Shown here one piece after another: positions 1-9,009 of a stretch of 64,000 bases of DNA (positions are counted from its first letter, which is position 1; each line of letters begins with the position of its first letter). Origin of the DNA: CAZPAV01 sp964584755 (lineage in GTDB: Bacteria > Actinomycetota > Acidimicrobiia > Spongiisociales > UBA5794); the NCBI GenBank assembly GCA_964584755.1, contig CAZPAV010000002.1, positions 1 through 64,000 of the forward strand. Reading direction: 5' to 3'. The notes beneath the pieces were generated by a model. It ran no database searches, had not been told where the DNA came from, and was given only the letters and a program-made list of their open reading frames with translations. The translations under genes and the position numbers were made by a program.

Positions 1-763
1 GCGCGCCGGCGGCCGGGCGCGGCGCGAGGGGCGCGGAGGGACGGGGGCCGGGGCCCGGGGGGGCGACGAGCTGGACGGGCGGCGCCGGGACCCGCCCCAC
101 GCGCCCGCCGCGCACGACCCCCGCCCCCGCCGCTCCCAGCGTCACGACGACCGCGGGCACGCCGGGCGCCGCGGCGGCCCGGGGATCGTCGGAGCCGACG
201 AGCGCCCGAAGCTCGGCGCGGTTGGGCACGAGCACGTCGACCCGCCGGAGGAGCTCGTCGGGCAGTTTCCGCGCCGGAGCCGGGTTGAGCACGACGCGAC
301 CCTGGGCGAGGCGCGCCGCCGTGACGACCGCTTCGATCGGGATCTCGAGCTGCAGGAGGAGGACGGACGCCGTGGCGAGGAGCGAGGCCGCGGCGCGTAC
401 GTCGGCGTCGCCGACCCGGGCGTTGGCGCCGGGACTGACGAGGATGCGGTTCTCGCCGGCCGCGTCCACGGCCACGACCGCCAGGCCCGAAGGTGCCTCC
501 TCGTCGCGAACGACTCGCGAGACGTCGACGCCCGCCCCGGCGAGGCCGGCGAGCAGCTCCTGCCCTACCCGGTCGCCCCCGACCCGTCCCACGAAGGCGA
601 CGGTCGCCCCCGCGCTCGCCGCGGCGACGGCCTGGTTGGCGCCCTTGCCGCCATGGGCCGTGGAGTGACCCGAGGCGAGCGCGGTCTCGCCCGCTTCGGG
701 GTGACGCGGCACACGCACCACGAGATCCCGGTTGACGGAGCCGACGACGAGGACGTCAACCAC
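1..763 (-). CDS. rbsK: Ribokinase (PfkB family), 3' end cut by window edge
   Basis: Sugar kinase expected to phosphorylate ribose, or another sugar or nucleoside, with ATP in the cytoplasm. About 254 codons are present and the frame stays open through the left edge. The N-terminus reads VDVLVVGSVNRDLVV, followed by the PfkB substrate-binding signature GGKGANQAVAAA, then NRILVSPGAN and the VLVPNRAE segment, all typical of RbsK. The DTxGAGD anion-hole and catalytic Asp motif would lie beyond the edge and cannot be checked. The GTG start at 763 overlaps the stop of the upstream sugar dehydrogenase gene by 8 bases, so the two are probably translated together. Family assignment is firm; substrate is inferred. 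Confidence 0.85.
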   Translation of the reverse strand, partial: MVDVLVVGSVNRDLVVRVPRHPEAGETALASGHSTAHGGKGANQAVAAASAGATVAFVGRVGGDRVGQELLAGLAGAGVDVSRVVRDEEAPSGLAVVAVDAAGENRILVSPGANARVGDADVRAAASLLATASVLLLQLEIPIEAVVTAARLAQGRVVLNPAPARKLPDELLRRVDVLVPNRAELRALVGSDDPRAAAAPGVPAVVVTLGAAGAGVVRGGRVGRVPAPPVQLVAPPGPGPRPSAPLAPRPAAGA

Positions 764-1993
764 GACGCAGCCTCAGGACACGGCCGTCCATCGTCGTGAG
801 GAGGATCCCGCCGTCGGCCGCGGCGGCGATCGCCGTCAACCCGGGCACGGCACCCGTGCGTGACGTCCACTCGTGGACCTCCCCGTCGGGCGTCACCGAC
901 CAGATGCGGCCGGAGCAGAAGTCCCCGTAGAAGAACGCTCCCCGCAACTCGGGGAGCTCCTCGCCCCGGTACACCGCGCCCCCGCTCACCGCACACCCGG
1001 CCTCGTGCCGGTACGTCGCCACGGGCATCGTGAACCCCGCCTCGGTGCAGGCCCCCGCCACGCAGCGGTCCCCCTCCCACACCGGCCAGCCGAAGTTCAC
1101 CCCCGCCGTCTCCGTCGCGTCCCGTACCAGGTCGATCTCCTCGACCTCGTCCTGCCCGACGTCGGCGATCCAGAGGTCGCCCCCGTCGAAGCTCCACCGC
1201 CAGGGATTGCGCAGCCCGATCGCCCACACCTCGGGCGCCCCCCGCTCCCCCCGGCGTACGGGTTCCCGGGCGGGATGCCGTACGGCACCGGAGCCTCCGG
1301 ACCGACGTCGATTCGGAGCATGGCGCCGAGCAGGCCGGTGGGGTCCTGACCGTTCCCGAACCGGTCGTTCGCACCTCCCCCGTCGCCCGTCCCGATCCAG
1401 AGCATGCCGTCGGGGCCGAAGGCGAGCATGCCGCCGTTGTGGTTCGCCGCGGGCTGCCGGATCCGGAGGACGAGCCGTCCCGAGTCGGGGTCGGCACGAG
1501 CGCCGTCCTCGGTCACGTCGTACACGACGATGCGCGTGTCGCCCCGCCGGTCCGTGTACTCGACGAACACGCGGCGATCGGCGGGGAACGAAGGCGGGAA
1601 GGCGAGGCCGAGGAGACCCCGTTCCCCGCCGAAGCCGACCCGGTCCCTCACGTCGAGGAAGACCTCCCGGTCCACGCCGTCGAGCACCCACACCCGCCCC
1701 GGCTGATCCACGACGAATCGACGGGGATCGCCCGGCGGGTCCACGACGAGGACCGGCTGGGCGAAGCCGGTGGCGACCGTCTCCAGCCGGAGAGCGGGGC
1801 CGGCCCCGACGGTGGTCGCCGGGGACGTCCCCGTCGTCACGGTGGAGCCCCGGCCGGAACCGGTCGTCACCGGCGACGCGGGGGCCGTCACCGGCGGCGG
1901 TCGCGGAGCCGACGTCTCCGGCGACGCCGTCCGGGAGCAGGCCACGAGCACGACGGCGAGCAGGAGGTACCGGACCACCCCGCCCGTGCTCAC
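756..1993 (-). CDS. PQQ-dependent sugar dehydrogenase-like lipoprotein, frameshifted in this sequence
   Basis: Six-bladed beta-propeller of the soluble glucose/sorbosone dehydrogenase family, expected to oxidise sugars outside the membrane. The GTG at 1993 overlaps the MFS stop (GTGA) and opens a lipoprotein signal (RYLLLAVVLVAC lipobox, then a Thr/Pro-rich linker). The first part, up to GIPPGNPYAGG, holds GERGLLGLAFPP, NHNGGMLAFGPDG and IGTGDGGG. The second part, from RGAPEVWAIGLRNPWRWSFD through IADVGQDEVEEID, is in another frame. The switch falls between two runs of six C at 1238-1243 and 1247-1252 (G on the coding strand). A one-base change there restores a protein of about 412 residues. 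Both halves are well conserved, so a sequencing or assembly slip is more likely than a dead gene, but a real mutation is not excluded. Confidence 0.8.
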
Positions 1994-3642
1994 GAACCCG
2001 ATCCCCCACCGAGGGGGAAGGCACCGTCGCGGTGGTGGTACCGGGCGTGTGCCGCCACGAGCGCGTCCCAGTCTCCGGGCCGCGCCACGTCGACCGCCAC
2101 GAGGTGGCGGGTGTGAGGCCGGCCGCTCCGGTCGAGATCCCGGGCCCGGCGCAGGACCATGGCCGAGGCGTCGTCGATGCGTCCGTGCTGGGCGAGGTGC
2201 TCCTCCCAGGAGACGACGAGGAACACCTCGGTGAGCCGGTGCGGATCGGCGGCGTCCCGGTAGAGGCGCCAGCGATGGGCCCCGGTCCGCAGCCGGATGA
2301 GTCGCACCTCGCGCATCACCTCGAGGAACGCGTCCACCGTGGCGGCCTCGAGCTCCCACGTGGTCAACACCATGACCGGTCCCCCCTCGGTGTCGGCGTG
2401 CGTCGGGAGCGGGCGGCGCTCACGGTACTCGGGGGTCTCGACGTCGCGCAGCGTCGGGATCCCGAGTCGGGGCGCCACGAGGACACCGAGGAGGAGCGCC
2501 CCGGTGGAGAGGACGATCTCGGCTCCGGACGCGGCGAGGCGGTCGGCGAGGACGCCGGCCAGGATCGATCCGAGCGGCAGGAACCCCGCGAACGCCAGCG
2601 TGTAGAGGCCCATGACCCGCCCCCGCACCCACTCCGGGGACATGAGCTGCGCGGTCGCGTTGAGGTTGGCGAGGGTCCACACCCAACAGAGACCGGCCAC
2701 GAAGAGCGCGGCGAGCGCCTCGGGGATCCCCGGCGCCAGCCCGAGGGCGATCCCCGCCGCCCCGAATCCCGCCACCGTCGCGGGAAGAGACCATCGCCCG
2801 AGCCGCTCCGTGATCGGTCCGCGACTGAACCCGCCGACGAGCGCCCCGAGGCCCATCGCCCCCAACAGGATCCCGTACACCCCGGCGCCGCCTCCCAGCT
2901 CCGCGGTCCGGTTGGGCAGCATGGCCTGGACGACCGCCGAGGTGAGGGCGAAGGACGCGGCGAGGGCCAGGACGCGTCGGAAGGGGCGGGTGAAGCGCGC
3001 GAAGCGGATGCCGAGCGCCATGGCGTTGAGCATCGACGTCTCCTCGCGGTCCGGCGACGGCATCGACCGGGCGAGAGCCATGAGCACGACGATGACGCCC
3101 AGGTAGGAGAGGGCGTTGAGGGCGAAGCCCGACCCCGGTCCGAATCCGACGACGAGGGCACCGCCGAGTGCCGGTCCCACCGCCCGGGCGACGTTGAAGG
3201 CCACCGAGTTCAACGCGACCGCGTCGGCGACCATGCCTCGGGGGACGAGGTCGGGGACGGTCGCCTGCCACGCCGGGAGGTTGAAGGCGAGGCCGACCCC
3301 CATGAGGAGCCCCAAGCCGAGCAGGAGCCCCGGGGTCATCCGGTCCATCATCGTCAGGAGGGCCATGGCCGCGGCGGCGGCACCCATCGTGACCTGCGCG
3401 GCGAGGAGGACGCGCCGCCGGTCGAAGAGGTCGGCGACGGCGCCCGCGGCGAGGGCGAGGAAGAGCAGCGGGAGCGTCGCCGACGCCGCCATGAGCCCGA
3501 CCCAGGTCGCCGACCCGGTGAGCTCGAGCATGAGCCACGACGCCGCGACCGCCTGGAGGAAGGACCCCACGTTGGAGAGGATCGCCGCCAGCCACAGGGC
3601 ACGGAAGCGCCGGATCCGGAGCGGGGCGACGGCGTCGACCAT
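1990..3642 (-). CDS. MFS transporter of the transmembrane secretion effector type, with C-terminal ABM-like domain
   Basis: 550-residue efflux-type major facilitator (MFS_3/EntS-like). The first ~400 residues hold about 12 membrane helices, with the loop 2-3 motif ADLFDRRRVLL. After residue ~420 a soluble domain starts (VMVLTTWELEAATVDAFLEVM...) that resembles a dimeric alpha/beta barrel (ABM-like) and contains HRWRLYRDAADPHRLTEVF. This architecture is known in the family; the cargo cannot be read from sequence. ATG at 3642 follows a TAGACT -10 box by only 6 bases and has no Shine-Dalgarno, suggesting leaderless mRNA. It heads a minus-strand operon with the sugar dehydrogenase and ribokinase genes. 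Confidence 0.85.
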   Translation of the reverse strand: MVDAVAPLRIRRFRALWLAAILSNVGSFLQAVAASWLMLELTGSATWVGLMAASATLPLLFLALAAGAVADLFDRRRVLLAAQVTMGAAAAAMALLTMMDRMTPGLLLGLGLLMGVGLAFNLPAWQATVPDLVPRGMVADAVALNSVAFNVARAVGPALGGALVVGFGPGSGFALNALSYLGVIVVLMALARSMPSPDREETSMLNAMALGIRFARFTRPFRRVLALAASFALTSAVVQAMLPNRTAELGGGAGVYGILLGAMGLGALVGGFSRGPITERLGRWSLPATVAGFGAAGIALGLAPGIPEALAALFVAGLCWVWTLANLNATAQLMSPEWVRGRVMGLYTLAFAGFLPLGSILAGVLADRLAASGAEIVLSTGALLLGVLVAPRLGIPTLRDVETPEYRERRPLPTHADTEGGPVMVLTTWELEAATVDAFLEVMREVRLIRLRTGAHRWRLYRDAADPHRLTEVFLVVSWEEHLAQHGRIDDASAMVLRRARDLDRSGRPHTRHLVAVDVARPGDWDALVAAHARYHHRDGAFPLGGGSGS

Positions 3643-3648
3643 CCCGGA

Positions 3649-3654
3649 AGTCTA
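3649..3654 (-). promoter_or_regulatory. -10 box TAGACT for the MFS gene at 3642
   Basis: TAGACT on the minus strand ends 6 bases before the ATG, which has no Shine-Dalgarno site. Predicted leaderless transcript. Confidence 0.55.
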
Positions 3655-3714
3655 CGGCCGGCGCCGGTTCTCGCTCTCGCCGGATCCGCAGCCGGCGCGA
3701 CCGTGCTCGGTCGC

Positions 3715-5703
3715 TCAGTCGCCCTCGACGAGGCCGGCCTCGGCCGCGGCCCGGTCCGCCTCGACGGCGACCCGCCGGCCCTCCTCCTCGTCGACTCGGG
3801 TCAGGAGGGCGATCCCGACGAGGAAGAACACGACGATCCCCAGGATGGCGGGTCGTGACGAGTCGAACACGGCGACCGCGCCCACGAAGACGAGCGGCCC
3901 CACGATCGCGGAGAACTTCGACATGACCGAGAAGAACCCGAAGAACTCCCCCGACTCGGCGGTGGGACTCATCTGGGCGTACAGACTGCGACTCAGCGCC
4001 TGGGAGCCCCCCTGGACGACGGCCACCATGAAGGCGAGGAACCAGAACTCGACGACCGTGTCGAGGAAGAACCCCCACGCGGCGATCGCCGCGTAGACCA
4101 CGAGGGCGAGGATGATCGTCCGCTTCGTCGTCATGCGCGCCGCGAGTCCCGAGCACAGCGGTCCCCCCAGCACGAACGCCACGGCCAGGCCCACGACCTC
4201 CACGACGAACAGCAGGGCGAGGATCGTGGGGAGACTGCTCGAGCGGGGCGGTGGCAACACCGTGGTGGTGCCGATCGCCATGACCGTACCCGAGGCGGCC
4301 GGGTTCCGCTCCCCCGTGTTCACCAGCGTCAGCGTGTGCTCCCCGGCGCCGGCGGCCGCGACGTCCAGCTCCACGTCGAACCGCTCCGTGGGCGCGTAGG
4401 CGTCGACCCGGAGCGGCTCGCCGTCGACGATCACCGGGGACCCGTCGAGCCGGACCTCCCAGATGCCTCGGTCGGGGCCCTCGCCGTACCGCACGACGAG
4501 CCCGGTGCCGTTGAACGCGAGCTCGTAGGTGTCCCCGGCGGCCGCGGTGAAGGCGTACGGGACGGCCGTACCCGGGAGCTCCGCGCCGGAGGTGATCCGC
4601 CACGTCCCGGAGAGCTCCACCGCGTCGACCCCGTGGTCGCCCTCCCCCACGGCGGTGGACGTCGCCGCGTACGGTGCCGGCCGGACCCCGGCGACGTCGC
4701 CGGGGAGCAGGCCGCGGGCCGCGATCCCCACGGCCGGCAGCATGACGAGGTTCCACAGCACGAACGCGAGGAACACCCCTCGTCTGGCCTCCTCCCGGGA
4801 GGGGATCCGCCCGAACACGATCGAGAAGGGGATGCCCACGAACTGCACGAGGAGGATCGCCGCGATGAGGTCGACGGCACCGAAGCCGAGCTCGGCGCCG
4901 TAGATGGCGGCCACCCCGATGATCGTGCCGATCCCGTCGTTGTAGATGAGGAAGGCGACGAGGAACTTGAGGAGCTGGCGGTACCGCCGGAGATTCCGGA
5001 AGGTGGCACCGAGCCGGCCGAAGGCGAGGGCGAGCACGTTGCCCGGCTCGCGGGCGACCGCCGCCGGCGGCTCGGGAACGCGACGGAGGATCGGGACCGA
5101 GAACACGAGCCACCAGATCGCCACCGAGAGGAAGGAGAGCCGCGTCCCGAGCTCCCCGAGGGCGAAGATCATCGCCACGTTCACCGCGAGGAGGATGCCC
5201 CCGCCGAGATAGCCGAGCGCGTAGCCGAACGTCGAGACGCGATCCTGATCCTCTGGTCGGGCCACGTGCGGCAGCAGCGAGTCGTAGAAGACGTTGCCCC
5301 CGGCGAAGCCGAGCCGGGCCACGACGAAGAACACCGACGCCAGGAGCCAGTCCCCGGTCCCGACGAGGACGAGGAGACCCGTGCCCAGCGCCCCTACGAG
5401 GATGGCGAGGGTGAGGAGCAGCTTCTTCCCGCGCCGGATGTCGGCGATCGTCCCGAGGATCGGGGAGAGCACGGCCACCAGGACGAGCGACACCGAGAGG
5501 GTCGTGGTCCAGTACGCCGTCGCCTGGGCCGGTGAGGCGAGCGTCCGCCCCGCGACCTGGGAGTAGTAGACGGGGAGGACCGCGGCGAGGATCGTCGTGG
5601 CGAACGCCGAGTTCGCCCAGTCGTACAACGCCCAGGCGCGGATCCGGCGACGGTACTCGCGCTCGTCGATACCGCCGTACCCGGCGATCGTCCCGGCCGA
5701 CAC
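3715..5703 (-). CDS. UMF1-family MFS transporter with inserted extracytoplasmic beta domain
   Basis: 662 residues. The N-terminal half (RAWALYDWANSAFATTI, then about 8 helices) is typical of UMF1/Atg22-like MFS transporters, a family that includes amino acid effluxers, and the C-terminal half (residues ~491-640, TTKRTIILALVVY, QGGSQALSRSLYAQMSP) completes it. Between them, residues ~335-490 form a soluble insertion. It reads AFNGTGLVVRYGEGPDRGIW...VRLDG...GEHTLTLVNTGERNPAASGT. That pattern matches the beta-sandwich often found at the ends of secreted glycosidases (GxG...PDRG...DG...G.HTL...G..NPASSG). GTG at 5703 is chosen because a strong GGAGGAGG precedes it. Substrate unknown; the insert suggests contact with sugar or cell wall, which is inference. 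Confidence 0.82.
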   Translation of the reverse strand: MSAGTIAGYGGIDEREYRRRIRAWALYDWANSAFATTILAAVLPVYYSQVAGRTLASPAQATAYWTTTLSVSLVLVAVLSPILGTIADIRRGKKLLLTLAILVGALGTGLLVLVGTGDWLLASVFFVVARLGFAGGNVFYDSLLPHVARPEDQDRVSTFGYALGYLGGGILLAVNVAMIFALGELGTRLSFLSVAIWWLVFSVPILRRVPEPPAAVAREPGNVLALAFGRLGATFRNLRRYRQLLKFLVAFLIYNDGIGTIIGVAAIYGAELGFGAVDLIAAILLVQFVGIPFSIVFGRIPSREEARRGVFLAFVLWNLVMLPAVGIAARGLLPGDVAGVRPAPYAATSTAVGEGDHGVDAVELSGTWRITSGAELPGTAVPYAFTAAAGDTYELAFNGTGLVVRYGEGPDRGIWEVRLDGSPVIVDGEPLRVDAYAPTERFDVELDVAAAGAGEHTLTLVNTGERNPAASGTVMAIGTTTVLPPPRSSSLPTILALLFVVEVVGLAVAFVLGGPLCSGLAARMTTKRTIILALVVYAAIAAWGFFLDTVVEFWFLAFMVAVVQGGSQALSRSLYAQMSPTAESGEFFGFFSVMSKFSAIVGPLVFVGAVAVFDSSRPAILGIVVFFLVGIALLTRVDEEEGRRVAVEADRAAAEAGLVEGD

Positions 5704-5734
5704 GCCTCCTCCCCTCCTCGCTCCGGCGGCGAGG

Positions 5735-6538
5735 CTAGTCGGTGGCCGCCTCCCCCGCCCGGCTCCACAGCCGCCGGAGGGCGCCGGCGACCCCGTCGGG
5801 CCGCTCCATCGGCGCCATGTGTCCGGCGCCGGGAACCACGGTGAACTCGGCGCGGGGAGTCGCCCGCGCCATCGCCTCGGCGGCGGCCGGCGGCGTGAGC
5901 CTGTCGTGCTCCCCGACGACGACCGCCACGGGGAGGTCGAGTCCGCCGAGCACACCCGTACGATCCGGCCGGAGCTTCATGCCGGCGAGCGCCCCCACGA
6001 GCGTCTCGTACCGTGTCCCCTCGATCATCGACCGGAGTCGGGCGCGTACCCCCAGGGTGGCGTCGGGTCCGAGCAGCGCCGCCATGAGCTCGTCGACGAC
6101 CGCGCCCCTCCCCTCGGTCACCACTCGTGTCGCCATGAGGTCGCGGGCCGCCCGTCCCTCCTCGGTGTCGGCGGCGGCGCGGGTGTCGACGAGCGCGAGC
6201 GAACGGAGCCGCTCCGGGTACCGCTCGGCGAAGGCGAGCGCCACGTACCCACCCATCGAGAGCCCCACGAGATCGACACGATCGGCGCCGAGCGCCCCGC
6301 AGAGATGGGCGAGATCGTCGGCGTGGCGTTCCATGGTGAGCACCGCGTCCCCCGGCGGATCGGACCGGCCGAAACCCCGCAGGTCCGGAGCCACGCAGCG
6401 TCGTGCCTCGGCCAGCCGGGCGAGCTGGTCGTCCCACATGGTCCCGTCGAGCGGGAAACCGTGGACGAACAGCGCCACCGGACCGGTCCCCACCTCCCGG
6501 TAGGCGAACTCGTATCCGTCGATGACGATGCTGCGCAC
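5735..6538 (-). CDS. Alpha/beta hydrolase
   Basis: 267-residue alpha/beta hydrolase. HGFPLDGTMWDDQ is the oxyanion-hole region, GLSMGGY holds the nucleophile Ser, D in VVVGEHDRLTPP is the acid and H in VPGAGHMAPMERP the base. The DLRGFGRSDPP turn is typical of the 3-oxoadipate enol-lactonase, haloperoxidase and esterase branch, but no specific substrate can be assigned. GTG at 6538 starts the conserved VRSIVIDGYEFAYREVG. It lies 31 bases upstream of the UMF1 transporter gene on the same strand and could be cotranscribed with it. Confidence 0.85.
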   Translation of the reverse strand: MRSIVIDGYEFAYREVGTGPVALFVHGFPLDGTMWDDQLARLAEARRCVAPDLRGFGRSDPPGDAVLTMERHADDLAHLCGALGADRVDLVGLSMGGYVALAFAERYPERLRSLALVDTRAAADTEEGRAARDLMATRVVTEGRGAVVDELMAALLGPDATLGVRARLRSMIEGTRYETLVGALAGMKLRPDRTGVLGGLDLPVAVVVGEHDRLTPPAAAEAMARATPRAEFTVVPGAGHMAPMERPDGVAGALRRLWSRAGEAATD

Positions 6539-6639
6539 GGCACCAGTCTCGCGCAACCCGACGCCCGGCGGCGGCCCCCTCCCGGCAGGCCGATGCGCGC
6601 CGACCCCCGTCTCGCCCGGCGCTGCTCCTCGTCGCACCC

Positions 6640-7869
6640 TCAGGGACGCCGGGGCGCTTCGAGGCGGTCCGTCCCCGACCGACCGTCGGACCGGGGCGGG
6701 TGCCGGCGGCGCCAGCCCACGACCAGCAGAGCCGCGGCGAAGGCGGTGAGGGCCGAAAGCAGCCACATGAAGGTGTAGCTCCCGGTCCGGTCGACGATGG
6801 CGCCGAAGAGCGGCGGGCCCACCCCGAGCCCGGCGAGGAAGCCAAAGAGCACGAGACCCGACGCCCGACCCGTGTCGGCCGTCCCGGCCTCGTGCATGAC
6901 GGCGAGCATCCCCACCGAGTTCCACGACGTCGAGCCGAGCGCCACGAGGACGGCCGCGAGCCAGACGAACGCCGACGCCGTCCCGGAGGCGAGGAGGAAG
7001 GCGCCCGACGCCAGGACGGAGAGGACCGCCATCACGCCGAGGTCCGCGACGTAGGCACCGGTGCGCTCCGCGTGACGGCTCCAGGAGATCCGCCCCGCGA
7101 TCCCCACCACGCCGACCGCCGCCGCCACGGCTCCGGCGAGTCGGGGGTCGAAGCCGAGCGTCTCCTCGGCGTAGAGGGGGATGAAGAAGGTGACCGCCCC
7201 CGAGAAGCCGAGGAGGGCCCCGTACCCGGCCATCCACCAGATCGCCGCGGGGATGGGCCCGGCGGGGTCACGCCGAGCCTCCCGATGCTCGGGGGCGGCC
7301 GGGGGAACGACCCACGCCGCGGCGAGCGCGAGGAGCGCCGGGAGCACGGCCACGACGAGGAAGGCGCCGCGCCAGCCGAGCGCGACGGCGAGGGACGGCA
7401 CCGTCAGTCCGCCGACGAAGATCCCGACCTGCACGCCCGACTGCTTCAGTCCGGTGACGACGCCCCGTTCCCCAGGGGGGAGGTCCTCGGCGATGAGCTT
7501 GTTCGTCGCCGGGTTCGTCAGCGCCTCCGTTCCCGCGCCGAGAGCCGCGCCGACGAGGAGGACGAGATACCCCGGAGCGACCCCGAAGACGAGGAAGGTG
7601 GCCGCCGAGATCGCGAAGAGGGCCACCAGGGAGGCCTTCCCTCCCACCCGATCGGTGATGCGGCCCGCCGCCGGCGAGATGAGGGCGGCGACGACGGTGA
7701 GGACCGCGATGATGCCGCCCAGGGCGGCACGGGAGATCCCGAGGTCGTCGATGATGAACCCGGCGAGGATGCCGAGCGCGGGCGCGGCGAAGGTCGAGGC
7801 GGCCATGGCCGCCACGAGGAGGCCGGTGAACGCCACCCTCCGGGCACCGCGGACCTGGGTCGTCGTCAC
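6640..7869 (-). CDS. MFS transporter
   Basis: 409-residue major facilitator with about 12 predicted helices. The loop after helix 2 reads ISPAAGRITDRVGGKASLV, and LPPGERGVVTGLKQSGVQVGI resembles the nitrate/nitrite and cyanate-like MFS branches. GTG at 7869 (VTTTQVRGARRVAFTG) is chosen because longer versions add an unlikely Arg/Pro-rich leader and because a CATACT element sits 8 bases upstream. Nothing in the sequence fixes the substrate. Diverges from the PLP enzyme gene at 7977 across 107 bases. Confidence 0.82.
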   Translation of the reverse strand: MTTTQVRGARRVAFTGLLVAAMAASTFAAPALGILAGFIIDDLGISRAALGGIIAVLTVVAALISPAAGRITDRVGGKASLVALFAISAATFLVFGVAPGYLVLLVGAALGAGTEALTNPATNKLIAEDLPPGERGVVTGLKQSGVQVGIFVGGLTVPSLAVALGWRGAFLVVAVLPALLALAAAWVVPPAAPEHREARRDPAGPIPAAIWWMAGYGALLGFSGAVTFFIPLYAEETLGFDPRLAGAVAAAVGVVGIAGRISWSRHAERTGAYVADLGVMAVLSVLASGAFLLASGTASAFVWLAAVLVALGSTSWNSVGMLAVMHEAGTADTGRASGLVLFGFLAGLGVGPPLFGAIVDRTGSYTFMWLLSALTAFAAALLVVGWRRRHPPRSDGRSGTDRLEAPRRP

Positions 7870-7877
7870 GGCGCCCC

Positions 7878-7883
7878 AGTATG
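7878..7883 (-). promoter_or_regulatory. Possible -10 box CATACT for the MFS gene at 7869
   Basis: CATACT on the minus strand, 8 bases before the GTG start. It fits the leaderless spacing seen elsewhere in the window but lacks the leading T of TAnnnT. Confidence 0.3.
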
Positions 7884-7961
7884 GTGCGGCGTGCGCCCCT
7901 CCGATCCACGCCGTGGCACCCCGACCGCCCGGTGGAGTGACCCCGCGGCGTGGACACACGG

Positions 7962-7967
7962 TAGGGT
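7962..7967 (+). promoter_or_regulatory. -10 box TAGGGT for the PLP enzyme gene at 7977
   Basis: TAGGGT ends 9 bases before the ATG with no Shine-Dalgarno between. GTGACC at 7937-7942 is a weak -35 candidate. Predicted leaderless transcript. Confidence 0.5.
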
Positions 7968-7976
7968 CTCTCCCCC

Positions 7977-8948
7977 ATGGAGTCGCCACGCCTCGCGCTC
8001 GCCCGCCTCCCTACGCCCCTCGAGGCCGCGCCGCGCCTCACCGCGGCGTGGGGTGGACCCCGCATCTGGGTGAAACGGGACGACCTCACCGGATTCGGCC
8101 TCTCCGGCAACAAGGTTCGCAAGCTCGAGTATCACCTCGCCGCCGCCCGTGCGGCGGGCGCGGAGACGATCGTGACCTGCGGCGCGCTGCAGTCCAACCA
8201 CTGCCGGGCCACCGCGCTCGCCGCGGCCCGGCTCGGCCTGCGCTGCGTCCTGTTCCTCCGCACCCCCGACGGGGAGCCACCGTCGAGCCCGGCGGGGAAT
8301 CACCTCCTCCAGCGACTCGCCGGAGCCGCGTGCCGCTTCGTCGATCCGGACGGGTACGCCGACCGGCGCCGGCTCATGCGAGCGGAGGCGTCCCGACTCG
8401 GTGACGCGTGGGTGATCCCCGAAGGCGCCTCCGACGCCTTGGGCGCCCTGGGGTTCGCCGACGCCGCCGAGGAGCTCATGGACCAACTCGCCGCGCGCGG
8501 CATCACCCCGGCGGCGGTGTGGCACCCGGCCTCCTCGGGAGGGACGACCGCGGGACTCGCCATCGGCGCCCACCGCCGCGGAGGGACGCTGCCGCTCGTG
8601 GCGTGCTCGGTGGGCGATCCCGCGGCCGACCTCGAGCACCGGATCCGCTCCGTCCTCACCGAGTCCATGGCGCAGGGCACCTCGGTCCCCCTCGAGGGAT
8701 GGGAGACCACCGACGCCTGGGTGGGGGCGGGGTACGGGGAGGCGTCGCCCGAGCTGCTCGCGACCGTGCGGGAGGCGACCCGTCTCACCGGTCTGCTCTT
8801 CGACCCCACCTACACCGGCAAGGCCCTGTACGGCTTGCGGGAGGCGATCCGCCAGGGTCGCTTCTCCGCCGACGATGACGTGGTGTTCTGGCACACCGGC
8901 GGCGGCTTCGCCGTCTTCGCGTGGGAGTGGGGGCTCGACCGATCCTGA
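7977..8948 (+). CDS. D-cysteine desulfhydrase / ACC deaminase-family PLP enzyme
   Basis: 323-residue fold-type II PLP enzyme. WVKRDDLTGFGLSGNKVRKLE contains the Schiff-base Lys (K46) in the SGNK setting typical of D-cysteine desulfhydrase and 1-aminocyclopropane-1-carboxylate deaminase. CGALQSNHCRATA binds the substrate carboxylate and PASSGGTTAGLA the cofactor phosphate. The family releases pyruvate and ammonia (plus sulfide from D-cysteine). D-cysteine desulfhydrase is the likelier choice, but the two activities are not separable by eye. It stands alone on the plus strand, 61 bases before the acyl-CoA synthetase gene, which has its own -10-like box. Confidence 0.85.
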   Translation: MESPRLALARLPTPLEAAPRLTAAWGGPRIWVKRDDLTGFGLSGNKVRKLEYHLAAARAAGAETIVTCGALQSNHCRATALAAARLGLRCVLFLRTPDGEPPSSPAGNHLLQRLAGAACRFVDPDGYADRRRLMRAEASRLGDAWVIPEGASDALGALGFADAAEELMDQLAARGITPAAVWHPASSGGTTAGLAIGAHRRGGTLPLVACSVGDPAADLEHRIRSVLTESMAQGTSVPLEGWETTDAWVGAGYGEASPELLATVREATRLTGLLFDPTYTGKALYGLREAIRQGRFSADDDVVFWHTGGGFAVFAWEWGLDRS

Positions 8949-8975
8949 GCCCGTCGCGGCTCCGGGAACGGGGAC

Positions 8976-8981
8976 TACGGT
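8976..8981 (+). promoter_or_regulatory. Possible -10 box TACGGT for the acyl-CoA synthetase operon
   Basis: TACGGT lies 28 bases upstream of the ATG at 9010, leaving a short leader that carries the GAGGAGGG Shine-Dalgarno site. Confidence 0.35.
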
Positions 8982-9009
8982 GGGCCCACCAGCGTCGAGG
9001 AGGGATCCG

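Noticed and set aside
1030..3858. 942-codon plus-strand open frame
   Set aside because: Low-complexity Arg/Glu/Gly/Pro translation lying antisense to conserved MFS and dehydrogenase genes; typical high-GC shadow.
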